Source of the DNA: a virus
IMG/VR virus record: IMGVR_UViG_3300028809_000024
Coordinates: 1 to 46,564 of that record
Direction: 5' to 3' (one strand)
Length of the DNA: 46,564 nucleotides
In this document: in pieces, positions 15,899 to 23,803 of the stretch
How the letters are laid out: the number at the start of each line of letters is the position of its first letter
Numbering within the stretch: the stretch's first letter is position 1
The notes under the pieces: generated by a model
The model's database searches: none
Told to the model about the DNA's origin: nothing
Seen by the model: the letters and a program-made list of their open reading frames with translations, nothing else
Position numbers and translations under genes: made by a program

Positions 15899-16164
15899 CC
15901 CCGCATCGAACCCGGCTCGTGCAAGCCGAGAACCGTAGCGGGGCTGACCTGCTTGCGATAGTCCAGATCGCGCTGATAGCCAGCCTTGCGAGCAGCCAGA
16001 CGTGCGAGGGCACGCCGACGATGACGACCACCCGGATAGGTCTGGCCCTCACGGGTGCGAGGCGGAGCCGCCGTGTTGTTGCCGACAGTCAGGCCGATTG
16101 CCCGAGCTTCGCCTGAGTTGATGCGGCGGATTTTCCCGCCAGCGACGACGTAATGCACGTTCAT
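15895..16164 (-). CDS. Hypothetical basic protein, 89 aa
   Basis: Starts MNVHYVVAGGKIRRI and contains an Arg-rich segment (GGRHRRRALARLAARK). The start at 16164 overlaps the stop of the cyclotransferase-like gene (ATGA), with GGAG 10 bases upstream. No family recognised. Confidence 0.75.
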   Translation of the reverse strand: MNVHYVVAGGKIRRINSGEARAIGLTVGNNTAAPPRTREGQTYPGGRHRRRALARLAARKAGYQRDLDYRKQVSPATVLGLHEPGSMRG

Positions 16165-16541
16165 GGTTTCCACACTCCTTCTTCGATGAGCGACCCGTTA
16201 GGTGGCTCGAGGTTGAACTCATATACCCACACCTTGTGGCCACCCCACGTGACCACCTGCTTGCGGGAATACAGGTCGGGATAGCCCTCGTAACGGTCGA
16301 GTGCCCGCACCATCAGAGGGCAGGCATCGTCATCAGGCAGGCGATACACTTCGCCATGTACCTGAAACACAGACGAGAACGGATTGGCCGTAGCATCCCT
16401 TACTCCGGGGAAACCGCCAAGACTGTACAGCTTGCCACCGATCTTGTCAGGACCGATGAAGGTTGCCCCGTCGAGCATGAGGTTGGCATGGTAGCCACGC
16501 TTGAGCGTACCGTATACGAACAGCAAATGGCCCGCGTTCAC
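16161..16541 (-). CDS. Gamma-glutamylcyclotransferase-like protein (126 aa)
   Basis: GGCT/AIG2-like fold. The N-terminal FVYGTLKRGYHAN (8-20) is the substrate-binding loop signature, and ALDRYEG (80-86) holds Glu85 at the place of the catalytic Glu. Such enzymes release a gamma-glutamyl group as 5-oxoproline (GGCT, BtrG). GTG start with AAGG upstream; the codon overlaps the stop of the membrane protein before it. In a genome that also has two COOH-NH2 ligases, an ATP-grasp ligase and two glutamine-amidotransferase-type proteins, it is likely the removal or maturation step of the same pathway (inference). Confidence 0.88.
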   Translation of the reverse strand: MNAGHLLFVYGTLKRGYHANLMLDGATFIGPDKIGGKLYSLGGFPGVRDATANPFSSVFQVHGEVYRLPDDDACPLMVRALDRYEGYPDLYSRKQVVTWGGHKVWVYEFNLEPPNGSLIEEGVWKP

Positions 16542-16747
16542 AGTTTGTTGACCTTACGCTCGTAGTAGCCAGCCCACAAAATGACCGGACCCCACAACAT
16601 GTAGCCGATTCCCTGCCTCAACGCATCAAGCGGAGACGGGGGCCGATACCACGGGACCATGCTGCGCCACGAACGTTCGTGAAGCCAGAACTCGACAAGG
16701 CCACAGACAGCCCAAGCAGCGAGCAACACAAAGAGAAGATAGATCAT
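16538..16747 (-). CDS. Small membrane protein, 69 aa
   Basis: Two hydrophobic segments: MIYLLFVLLAAWAVCGLVEF at the start and a second near GYMLWGPVILWAGYY. They are separated by a basic, Trp-rich loop. AAAGG lies 9 bases before the ATG at 16747. No family recognised. Confidence 0.7.
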   Translation of the reverse strand: MIYLLFVLLAAWAVCGLVEFWLHERSWRSMVPWYRPPSPLDALRQGIGYMLWGPVILWAGYYERKVNKL

Positions 16748-16804
16748 AGCCAAATACCTTTCGACGTGCGCCACAGCACATCAACTAGAGGGACGTAAGA
16801 AGGG

Positions 16805-16816
16805 GATGATAGACGT
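16805..16816 (-). repeat. ACGTCTRTCATC motif copy (one mismatch), gene junction
   Basis: ACGTCTATCATC on the minus strand, directly after the TAG TAA end of the 83-residue gene. Confidence 0.5.
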
Positions 16817-16820
16817 GTTA

Positions 16821-17072
16821 CTACGGGAAGGGGAGAGCCTCCGGCCTCAAGTCCACGATGGTCCCCGCGAACCCGTACATAATCCCGTGATGGTGCCACA
16901 AGATTTCTCCCGTCTCGATATAGATTTCACAGTGAGGGCCATTGAACGCGGCAGCGGGCCACGTAACGGCAGCTACTTCACCATCGCGCCACGTCACATC
17001 CTCCGGCATAAGCGGCAGAGACATGATGACAGACGTGATTGCGCACACGTGCGAGCTAACGGCGATTGCCAT
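16821..17072 (-). CDS. Hypothetical protein, 83 aa
   Basis: Start MAIAVSSHV at 17072 with AAAGGG 7 bases upstream; overlaps the end of the 48-residue gene. The second half is protein-like (HCEIYIETGEILWHHHG). It ends with TAG immediately followed by TAA, which matters for the amber question in the primase. No family recognised. Confidence 0.65.
   Translation of the reverse strand: MAIAVSSHVCAITSVIMSLPLMPEDVTWRDGEVAAVTWPAAAFNGPHCEIYIETGEILWHHHGIMYGFAGTIVDLRPEALPFP
17025..17036 (-). repeat. ACGTCTGTCATC motif copy, inside the 83-aa gene
   Basis: Exact 12-mer that ends at the second in-frame ATG (17024) of the 83-residue gene, so it may overlap an alternative start. Confidence 0.5.
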
Positions 17073-17202
17073 TGGTGTTCCCTTTCGTTTCGTACTGCTC
17101 ACGCAGTTCAGGGGTGAGAGGCACATGACGCACCTTGCCCTTTGCACCTGCCCGGCGCTGGTCCAGCCCATGGCTAGACGGATTGCTCCACTTGTGTGAC
17201 AC
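17056..17202 (-). CDS. Small basic protein, 48 aa
   Basis: GTG start with GGGAGA 7 bases upstream. The product includes KVRHVPLTPELREQYETK and ends in TAG. Basic, no family recognised. Found by reading the gap by eye. Confidence 0.6.
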   Translation of the reverse strand: MSHKWSNPSSHGLDQRRAGAKGKVRHVPLTPELREQYETKGNTNGNRR

Positions 17203-17271
17203 CTGATCGTCTCCCTTGTTTCATATTAGGGGTTGACACATCTAAACCCTCGGTAAGTCAAAGGCTTAGAA

Positions 17272-17299
17272 GTGCCGCGCACGATTATGCGCGCGACAC
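17272..17299 (-). other. GC-rich hairpin in the 17203-17341 gap
   Basis: Nine-bp stem (GTGTCGCGC with GCGCGGCAC, one G-T pair) with a 10-base loop; no U run follows. A second weak stem (GGGTT/AACCC) lies nearer the next start. Perhaps RNA processing or transcript stability between the 180-residue gene and the small genes after it. Confidence 0.4.
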
Positions 17300-17341
17300 C
17301 CCTTCACACTCACCGCTTGTGCGCGGCTTGTGCGCGTCACC

Positions 17342-17884
17342 TTAGTTGATGGTACGCACTTCACCAGCAATGCGCTTGGCGTGAGCCGCGACAGTCGGTT
17401 CGATACCGTCCTTGTCCGCAATAGCGTCGATACGCTTGGCCAGCCCTTCCAGCATCTTGAGCAGCGTCTTCAGGTCATAGACCTTTTCCTCGGGAGTACC
17501 TTCGGCAAGCTTCCAAAACGGCTCAGCATCCGCACCAGCGATATCCCATTTGGACAGCTTGGCAGCGTCGGTAGTCAGTTTGCCATAGCTGGCGGTATAG
17601 CCGACGTTATCGCCCTGATCGGACAGCTTCACCGCGATAGGTGAATACTTCGCGAACCATTGAATGAGCATGGTCCGACGCATGGATGCGGGCATAGCCT
17701 TCACCAACATGAGGGCACGAGTGCAGTCGCCATGACCGAAGCCACCCGCATCGACAGGGGCAGCGTGCTTGAGGATGGAAAGGGCGAGGCTGTGCGCCTG
17801 ATCGTTCAGCTTGGCCGCATTCGTGGTAAACTTGACGGTAGCTGCGTCGATGGCCTTGAGACCCTTGATGATTTTGGTAGCCAT
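17342..17884 (-). CDS. Hypothetical protein, 180 aa; first gene of the leftward block
   Basis: No family I can name. The central part (HGDCTRALMLVKAMPASMRR) recalls conserved unknowns of podoviruses. Mostly helical with a Lys-rich C-terminal helix; Cys only in HGDC. AAAGGA lies 7 bases before the ATG. It directly follows the long leader from the 19.35-kb promoter, which makes it the first leftward, probably early, product. Confidence 0.8.
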   Translation of the reverse strand: MATKIIKGLKAIDAATVKFTTNAAKLNDQAHSLALSILKHAAPVDAGGFGHGDCTRALMLVKAMPASMRRTMLIQWFAKYSPIAVKLSDQGDNVGYTASYGKLTTDAAKLSKWDIAGADAEPFWKLAEGTPEEKVYDLKTLLKMLEGLAKRIDAIADKDGIEPTVAAHAKRIAGEVRTIN

Positions 17885-19338
17885 TTGGGTTGTCCTTTAC
17901 GGTTATCCCCTAGCAACATCGCTAGGCTCAAACACACAAAAGACAGGCGATCCGCATATGCTTGAGACTAGCGAGGCGACTTACAAGCAACACGTTAGAC
18001 GTGATGCATATGCGCCTAGTCAGTCCGATGCCTCATCACCCCGGCTACAACACAACCCGGCATGTTTCCATGTGGTCAAACAGACATCGCACGTATGTTT
18101 CCGGCACCGCGCCTATTGGCGTCTAAGGCTCATCGTCATATTCGGCTTGAAGCTAGAGGCATCTAATCGGGCAGCAACTAGGGTTAGACAAGCACAAGGC
18201 AAGCCCTAGGCTCCCGTCCCCGTATAGTCAGCTATCGCTGCAATCAGGGGTCTAGCATCCGGCACCTAGCGGCTCTTTCATCCGCAAGTGTGTACAGCTA
18301 GAGGCATACCCTAGCCTTGCCCGTAGATCGCGTGAGCCTTTCGCTCCTATCGCTGCACAGGGCGCAACCCCTGTCGTCACCGCTACCCCTCGCATCGCTT
18401 AGACCGTCCGTGGCGTTCACGCCTCTTAGGTCGGTTCGGAGGGACGGCATAGCGTCCGCGCTGTCCGGTGACCGGCTCAAAGCCGCACCGTCGCCGCATC
18501 CTTTGCACGTCCTGTGCCAAGTCTTCGGAACATGCGTCGATCAGACGCAACACGGCGTCTGGAGCTGTCCAAAATCACCCCATTTTCAACCCCTTTCGCG
18601 GGCACCCTGTACTCTCTCAACTAGTTGATTTCCCTCACCATTTGCTCTCCGAAATGAGTGGACTAAAGGGCTTGGCGTATGCACCCGGTTTGCCCCCTTG
18701 CCGTTGCCTTGCCGTGCTACCAGTGCGCTAAGAACCATTCGCAATAAGGCTCATGTGTAAGCACGTCCGACAGTGTCTAGCGTGACATTTATGCAACACG
18801 TCCTAACTTCCCTTCGATATCAACGTCTTAGCCTACTCCCCGCCGTGTAAAGCGTACCGACGTTCCACCCTTACGTCCCGCATATTCTCGATTGAACTCA
18901 AGCCAGATTTGTCTGGCAATACAGCGACTTACGTCGCATGGGTTAGCCTGTCGGTATCTCTTACACATTGTCTGGACGTACTCCTTGGCATGATCCTTGC
19001 AAGTGCCTCGGGGTCACTCGGCTGGCACAGTCCTTGCATGAAGGTGCCGGGGAGGGGGAGGGGGCATGAAGTCTGGACGTGGTCTGGGCCTAATCTATTC
19101 ACCTCTTACGCCAGATAAAATTTTGAAAAAACGTCCGGGGCAACATCTGGGCAACCCTTTCCATGTTACTGGCAGCAGTAGCTGGACGTCAGAAAAACCA
19201 GTCGCGGGCCTCCTGCTAAGAGCATAAGCTCAGAGCATATACTCTAGAGGTTTATACTCCTACCACATACTCCTACTACAACCTCTACCTATAATCTCTA
19301 TATAAGATACTCTTATCTAGATACTCTATATAGAGTAT
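17885..19338 (-). other. Gene-poor 1.45-kb leader/control region
   Basis: No convincing gene. It contains a CTAG-rich, hairpin-rich part (17909-18374), two adjacent tetraloop hairpins (18902-18917 GCCAGA/TCTGGC, 18924-18937 GCGAC/GTCGC), repeated TGGACGT, a G-rich run (19049-19064), and an AT-rich stretch of repeated ATACTC (19216-19338). Minus-strand ORFs of about 46-60 codons exist, the most protein-like at 18828-18968 (MCKRYRQANPCDV..., 46 codons) and around 18380-18560, but all three frames look similarly open and AGA codons are common. It would be the 5' leader of the leftward transcript, or an origin or packaging region. Confidence 0.6.
17909..18374 (-). ncRNA. Candidate structured RNA with CTAG-bearing helices
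   Basis: Eleven CTAG tetramers lie between 17910 and 18314, against fewer than two expected by chance. Several lie in complementary arms: CCTAGC 17909-17914 with GCTAGG 17921-17926; GACTAG 17966-17971 with CTAGTC 18016-18021; CTAGGG 18178-18183 with CCCTAG 18204-18209; GCTAG 18297-18301 with CTAGC 18311-18315. There is also ACAGGG 18357-18362 with CCCTGT 18369-18374. GCATATGC occurs twice (17954, 18006). Because CTAG is self-complementary some pairing is automatic, but the flanking bases also match. Strand and transcription are inferred. Confidence 0.4.
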
Positions 19339-19350
19339 AGTATATACTAT
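19321..19350. promoter_or_regulatory. Two overlapping palindromes at the leftward promoter (operator-like)
   Basis: ATACTCTATATAGAGTAT (19321-19338) and ATAGTATATACTAT (19337-19350) are perfect palindromes. The second covers the -10 box of the leftward promoter. They look like dimer-binding sites, though AT-rich palindromes can also arise by chance. Confidence 0.5.
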
Positions 19351-19367
19351 TTAGAGGAAAATGTCAA
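19339..19367 (-). promoter_or_regulatory. Sigma70-type promoter, leftward (early block)
   Basis: Minus strand: TTGACA (19367-19362), 17-base spacer, TATACT (19344-19339). GCTTGACATTTTC is shared with the 12.4-kb promoter. It fires through the 1.45-kb leader into the 180-residue gene and beyond. Confidence 0.75.
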
Positions 19368-19406
19368 GCACATTCTTTACGTGTTCAAATTTACGAGGTG
19401 TTGCTC

Positions 19407-19426
19407 CTGCTGCTGCGAAGCAGCGG
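19407..19426. other. Hairpin with GCGA tetraloop between the divergent promoters
   Basis: GCTGCT / AGCAGC stem extended by one G-T and one C-G pair around a GCGA loop. It lies between the two divergent promoters, outside either transcript by the predicted starts. Confidence 0.4.
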
Positions 19427-19480
19427 TGCGGTGCTAAGCGCGCCTGTGCGAAGAAAATTCACCTCTTTGTACGATTTTGC

Positions 19481-19509
19481 TTGACTTTGGCGCGTGAAAA
19501 TGGTATAAT
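19481..19509 (+). promoter_or_regulatory. Sigma70-type promoter, rightward (structural block)
   Basis: TTGACT (19481-19486), 17-base spacer, TATAAT (19504-19509) with TGG before it. GC precedes the -35 as in the minus-strand promoters. Expected start about 19516, just before the first structural-block gene. Confidence 0.8.
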
Positions 19510-19534
19510 ATGTGTATGAGGTATGGGGAAGAAG

Positions 19535-19789
19535 ATGGCTATCGGTCCTAACACGCAGAAAAATACTAAGGCCCGGGCTGCCACGCAAAAGCGATACAGC
19601 TCCAAACCCGAACAAATCAAGCGGCGTGCCCAGCGTAATGCTGCCCGCCGGAAGATGATGAAAGCAGGATTGGTCCGAAAGGGCGACGGCAAGGATGTCC
19701 ACCACAAGGATCGGAACACGGCCAACAACAGTCACAGCAACCTCGCAGTCACGTCACCTTCCAAGAACCGAAGCGTCAAGCGGAAATAA
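19535..19789 (+). CDS. Small HNH-like protein next to terminase (84 aa)
   Basis: Very basic protein with a DVHHKDRNTANNSHSNLAV segment resembling the His-rich core of HNH nucleases (HH, then N, then N-L). HNH proteins beside terminase genes commonly assist DNA packaging. It is short and may lack parts of the full fold, so activity is uncertain. The ATG at 19535 is preferred over 19523 because GGGGAAG then acts as ribosome site. First gene of the rightward transcript, 3 bases before terS. Confidence 0.65.
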   Translation: MAIGPNTQKNTKARAATQKRYSSKPEQIKRRAQRNAARRKMMKAGLVRKGDGKDVHHKDRNTANNSHSNLAVTSPSKNRSVKRK

Positions 19790-19792
19790 CGA

Positions 19793-20371
19793 ATGACCAC
19801 TCACAAGAACGATCCCTCCCAGAACGAGAACCTGCGCCGTAAGGTGGAGAAGCTACTCGCTTCGGGTGGCGAACAGGCGGTTATCGATAGCCTGACCGGC
19901 AAGCAGCGGTCGTTCGTGGAACATTACGTCCGGGACTACCAGCTGATTGAGGCCGTCTACTCTGGCGGCTTCTCACCGGCATCCCGAGAAAACGCTCGAA
20001 AGATGGGCGAAGCCCTTTTGGGCCACCCTGCTGTCGTCATCGCCCTTCGTCACTACAGCCGTAGGCGGACCGAAAAGGCTACCGCCGATACGGCGTACGT
20101 CATTCAGAAGTGGCTGCGTCTCATCGAAGCGATGGACGAAAACGCTATCGAAAAGAAAGACCCCAAGGCGGCTGCTACGCTGCTGCGGGCTTCCGAACTA
20201 CTGGCCCGTCACCTGAGCATGTTCACCGACAAGGTCGAACTGACCGGAAAGGACGGGGGTCCGATCCAGACTGAGGAAATCAAACATGAAGCCGATGCTT
20301 TCGCCAGCGCAATTGCTGGCCTCGCTTCCCGAAACGGAGAGGCTGAACGCACTCTCGAAACTCGACACTAA
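19793..20371 (+). CDS. terS: Terminase small subunit (192 aa)
   Basis: DNA-recognition subunit of the packaging motor. LTGKQRSFVEHYVRDYQLIEA followed by GGFSPASRENARKMGEALLGHPAV is the helix-turn-helix region typical of small terminases. The C-terminal half (SELLARHLSMFTDKVELTG) is the usual oligomerisation/DNA segment. It overlaps the large subunit gene by 86 bases, so translation is coupled. Confidence 0.9.
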   Translation: MTTHKNDPSQNENLRRKVEKLLASGGEQAVIDSLTGKQRSFVEHYVRDYQLIEAVYSGGFSPASRENARKMGEALLGHPAVVIALRHYSRRRTEKATADTAYVIQKWLRLIEAMDENAIEKKDPKAAATLLRASELLARHLSMFTDKVELTGKDGGPIQTEEIKHEADAFASAIAGLASRNGEAERTLETRH

Positions 20372-21698
20372 GACACAGGCTTACCTCAAACATCACTGGC
20401 CCTTTTGGGCACGTCCCGACCAGCTCCCGCCAACGGATGATGAGTGGACGACGTGGCTCATTCTGGCTGGCCGTGGTTGGGGTAAGACCCGTACTGGTGC
20501 CGAGACCATTCGTGACTGGGTAATGAGCGGCAAATATGGCCGTATTGCCCTTGTCGGCGAGACCACCGGAGACGTTCGTGGGGTTATGGTGGATGGCGAA
20601 AGCGGTCTGCTCAACATCGGCCCCAAGGATGAACGTCCTACTTACTACCCCTCGCTTCGTCAGCTCAAGTGGCCGAACGGGGCGATTGCAACGACTTACA
20701 ACGCCACGGAGCCAGATCAGCTTCGCGGTCCTCAGCACGATGCTGCTTGGTGTGACGAGATCGCTAAATGGCAGTATCTGCAAGACACGTGGGATCAGCT
20801 ACAGTTTGGCCTCCGACTTGGGAGCAAACCTCGGCAAATCCTGACCACTACGCCTCGACCTCTTCCGCTCCTCAAGAAGATGCTGAACGATCCGTTCGTT
20901 CGCGTCACCAAGGGGCACACGATGGACAATCGCGGGAACCTCGCTGAGAGCTTCCTCCACCAGATCGAAGATCGCTACGGCGGCACTCGCTTTGGTCGGC
21001 AGGAGCTTGCTGGCGAAATCCTTGACGACATGCCCGGCGCACTGTGGACCCGAGAAATTCTCGACATCCACCGTGTTAAGGAGGCCCCGCGTGAGCTGGA
21101 GCGCATCATCATCGCGGTTGATCCCGCCACTACGAGCGGAGAAGACTCGGATGAAACGGGTATCGTTGCAGTCGGTGTGGCGTCGGATGACGACGGCTTT
21201 CAGCGCGGCTACGTACTCGAAGATGCGTCCCTTAAAGGTCAGCCCGAAGAGTGGGCACGCAAGGCGGTTCATCTCTATCGCAAGTACGATGCTGATCGGA
21301 TCGTCGCGGAAAAGAACCAAGGCGGGGAAATGGTCGCATCCGTTATTCGCGCGGTGGATCGTAATGCTCCGGTAAAATTGGTTCACGCCTCTCGGGGTAA
21401 GATCGTGCGTGCTGAACCGATCTCGGCTCTGTATGAGCAAGGTCGTATCCATCACGTGGGGCGACTGGACCTGCTCGAAGATCAGATGTGTCTGTTCACT
21501 AACGACATGGACCGAAAGAAGAGCGGAAGCCCGGATCGGGTTGATGCACTTGTCTGGGGTTTTACTGAACTGTTCGACCGCATCACGCGGCGGGCACGTA
21601 AGCCTGTGGACACTCAGACAGACTTCCGAAAGCAAGACATGCTTGGTCCCGGCCCGACTGATCTAAGTCGTGTTCCGGACACCATGTGGATGGCATAA
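20286..21698 (+). CDS. terL: Terminase large subunit (470 aa)
   Basis: Packaging ATPase and nuclease. Walker A is LAGRGWGKTRTGAE (residues about 60-73); Walker B with catalytic acid is AAWCDEIAKW. The C-terminal nuclease has IIAVDPATTSGEDSDETGIVAVG with the metal-binding Asp, and a late Asp in GSPDRVDALVW. Length fits the family. The start lies inside terS with GAGG upstream. Confidence 0.95.
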   Translation: MKPMLSPAQLLASLPETERLNALSKLDTKTQAYLKHHWPFWARPDQLPPTDDEWTTWLILAGRGWGKTRTGAETIRDWVMSGKYGRIALVGETTGDVRGVMVDGESGLLNIGPKDERPTYYPSLRQLKWPNGAIATTYNATEPDQLRGPQHDAAWCDEIAKWQYLQDTWDQLQFGLRLGSKPRQILTTTPRPLPLLKKMLNDPFVRVTKGHTMDNRGNLAESFLHQIEDRYGGTRFGRQELAGEILDDMPGALWTREILDIHRVKEAPRELERIIIAVDPATTSGEDSDETGIVAVGVASDDDGFQRGYVLEDASLKGQPEEWARKAVHLYRKYDADRIVAEKNQGGEMVASVIRAVDRNAPVKLVHASRGKIVRAEPISALYEQGRIHHVGRLDLLEDQMCLFTNDMDRKKSGSPDRVDALVWGFTELFDRITRRARKPVDTQTDFRKQDMLGPGPTDLSRVPDTMWMA

Positions 21699-21711
21699 AT
21701 AGGAAATTTTG

Positions 21712-23790
21712 ATGGCTGCTGATAGCAAGACGGGCGAAGCCCACGAGGTAGGCTCGTCGGCTACCAACATCTTCGGGTTTGACGACCTGCAAAAGGTTCC
21801 GAAGAGCTATACACCGGAAGGCTTCAAGTCTGCCGAGCTGTTTATCGAAGACATGCGCGAGAACTATCGTCTCGACGTCCAGAGCGACATGAAAAATCGC
21901 GAAGAGGCACTCGAAGACCTTAAGTTCCGCGCAGGAGAACAGTGGGATCCACGTGTTCTTGAGCAGCGCCTCGGCCTGCCTTCGATGAAAATCAATACTA
22001 TCCCCCAGTTCACAGCCCAGCTTGTGGGCGACTGGCGGTCAAATCGCAACGGCGTGAAGGTCGTTCCCTCCGAAAACGGAGATGTGGACGTTGCTTCGGT
22101 GCGTTCGGACCTTATTCGGTCCATCGAAATGCACAGCCGTGCCCAGCGCGTGTACGATAACGCCTTTGAAAGCATGGTCACTTGCGGTGATGGTGCGTAT
22201 CAGATCGTTGTCGAGTACGCGGGCGAGGACGTGTTCGATCAGGACATCGTAATCAAACCCATCGACGACCCTCTGGCTGTCGTTTGGGACCGAATGGCGA
22301 TTGATCCTACTGGCCGCGATGCAAATCGCTGCTATGTAGACGAACTGTTCCCGCGCAAGGAGTATGACAAGCTGTGGCCTGACGCCACGCCTGATGAACT
22401 TGGTCAGCGTATGCTCAAGACCCTCGGTACTGAGGGTTGGGTAGACAAGGACATCATCCGAGTTACCGCCTACTGGCGGATGCTGGTGCGTGATCGCCTG
22501 CTCATCATGTTCGAGGACGGTTCCATCCACGCGATGGACAACACCGAGAACCTTGAGACCCTTGTTGAGCAGCATGGCAGTCCGGTACGCAGCCGTGTGG
22601 CTCCGTGTCGCTACGCCCAGATGCACCTTTGTACTGGTTTCCAGATTTTGGCAGGGCCGTTTGAGTATAAGCTCACTCGTCTGCCGATCATCCGGATGAC
22701 TGGTCGTGTCGTAAACATCGGTGGACGCCGTGTTCGTCACGGTCTTGTCCGCGATATGAAAGACCCAGTGCGGCTACGGAACTTTCATCGTTCTGTGGCG
22801 GCGGAGCAGCTCGGGTATGCCCCGAAGGCGCAATGGATTGCCACTGAGAGTGCGGTTGAAGGTCGTGAGCCGGACTTCCGGAAAGCACACCTTAGCCGTG
22901 ATCCGCTGCTCATTGTTAATGACGGTACTGTGGTCGGTCAGGACATTCAACGTGTCCAGCCTCCGCAGATTGAAGCGGCTCTTCTGAACGAAGCAGCTGT
23001 CAATACCCAAGATATGAAGGATGTCACTGGCATCCACGATGCATCTCTTGGCATCAAGTCTAACGAAACGTCCGGGCGGGCCATCATGGCCCGCCAGCGA
23101 GAGGGAGACATTGCTTCCCTCACCTATTACGACAACGGTAATGCCGCTCTGCTGGAAGGCGGGGACGTTATCAACCAACTTATCGGTCAAATCTACGACG
23201 CTACTCGTGTGGTTCGCATCATCGGCGAGGATGAACAGCCTAAGTTGCTCAAAATCAATGATCCTATGGACCCAAGCAGCCCAGACCTCTCGGTCGGGAA
23301 GTACGATGTGGCGATCACCACCGGTGCGAGTTATACTACTCGTCGTGTGGAGGCTGCTGATGCGATGATGCAGGCTGTTCAGGTCTGGCCGCAGCTTATT
23401 CAGGTTGCGGGCGACATCATCGCCAAGGCACAGGATTGGCCGGGCGCACAGGAACTCAGTGACCGTCTGCGGAAGACTATTCCGCCCGAGTTGCTGGCTG
23501 GCGAAAAGGACGAGAACGGACAGCCGATCCCAGAGAACGGTATTCCGCCTCAAGTTCAGGCTGTGATCCAGCAGGGGCAGGCAGAGATTGCCGCCTTGCA
23601 GGGTGAAAATCAGAGCCTCAAGGCTGACAAGGCGATTGACGCGGAGAAGCTCCGTATCGACCGCTTTAATGCCGAGACCCAGCGTATCAAGGTTCTTACT
23701 GATGCGCAAGCTAAAAACCGAGAAGATCGGAGGCAGGCCGTTGAAAACCTGAACCGAAGCTCGGGCGGCGGCCCATTGGGCAACCGCTAA
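21712..23790 (+). CDS. P22-type portal protein (692 aa)
   Basis: Dodecameric head-tail connector through which DNA enters and leaves. Length and sequence fit the P22 portal family: an N-terminal region with FRAGEQWDPRVLEQR and INTIPQFTAQLVGDWRSNR, the stretch KYDVAITTGASYTTRRVEAADAM, and a C-terminal helical barrel (AEIAALQGENQSLKADKAIDAEKL). The ATG at 21712 is taken; a TTG one codon earlier is open. Confidence 0.92.
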   Translation: MAADSKTGEAHEVGSSATNIFGFDDLQKVPKSYTPEGFKSAELFIEDMRENYRLDVQSDMKNREEALEDLKFRAGEQWDPRVLEQRLGLPSMKINTIPQFTAQLVGDWRSNRNGVKVVPSENGDVDVASVRSDLIRSIEMHSRAQRVYDNAFESMVTCGDGAYQIVVEYAGEDVFDQDIVIKPIDDPLAVVWDRMAIDPTGRDANRCYVDELFPRKEYDKLWPDATPDELGQRMLKTLGTEGWVDKDIIRVTAYWRMLVRDRLLIMFEDGSIHAMDNTENLETLVEQHGSPVRSRVAPCRYAQMHLCTGFQILAGPFEYKLTRLPIIRMTGRVVNIGGRRVRHGLVRDMKDPVRLRNFHRSVAAEQLGYAPKAQWIATESAVEGREPDFRKAHLSRDPLLIVNDGTVVGQDIQRVQPPQIEAALLNEAAVNTQDMKDVTGIHDASLGIKSNETSGRAIMARQREGDIASLTYYDNGNAALLEGGDVINQLIGQIYDATRVVRIIGEDEQPKLLKINDPMDPSSPDLSVGKYDVAITTGASYTTRRVEAADAMMQAVQVWPQLIQVAGDIIAKAQDWPGAQELSDRLRKTIPPELLAGEKDENGQPIPENGIPPQVQAVIQQGQAEIAALQGENQSLKADKAIDAEKLRIDRFNAETQRIKVLTDAQAKNREDRRQAVENLNRSSGGGPLGNR

Positions 23791-23803
23791 AACAACCTCA
23801 CGC

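Noticed and set aside
18317-18731. Plus-strand ORFs in the control region (103 and 87 codons)
   Set aside because: Leu/Ser/Pro/Arg-rich, no ribosome site, no domain; other frames are equally open, so likely chance.
18298-18770. Minus-strand ORFs of 50-60 codons in the leader (for example 18298-18480 and the frame opening near 18765)
   Set aside because: Overlapping in several frames, many rare AGA/CTA codons and no good ribosome site; left as part of the region entry.
19049-19064. G-quadruplex at the G-rich run
   Set aside because: Only three separate G runs; a stable three-layer quadruplex is not assured. Mentioned only as part of the region.
17885-19500. tRNA genes or CRISPR-like repeats in the control region
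   Set aside because: No T-arm consensus with a matching acceptor stem and no regular repeat/spacer spacing found by eye.
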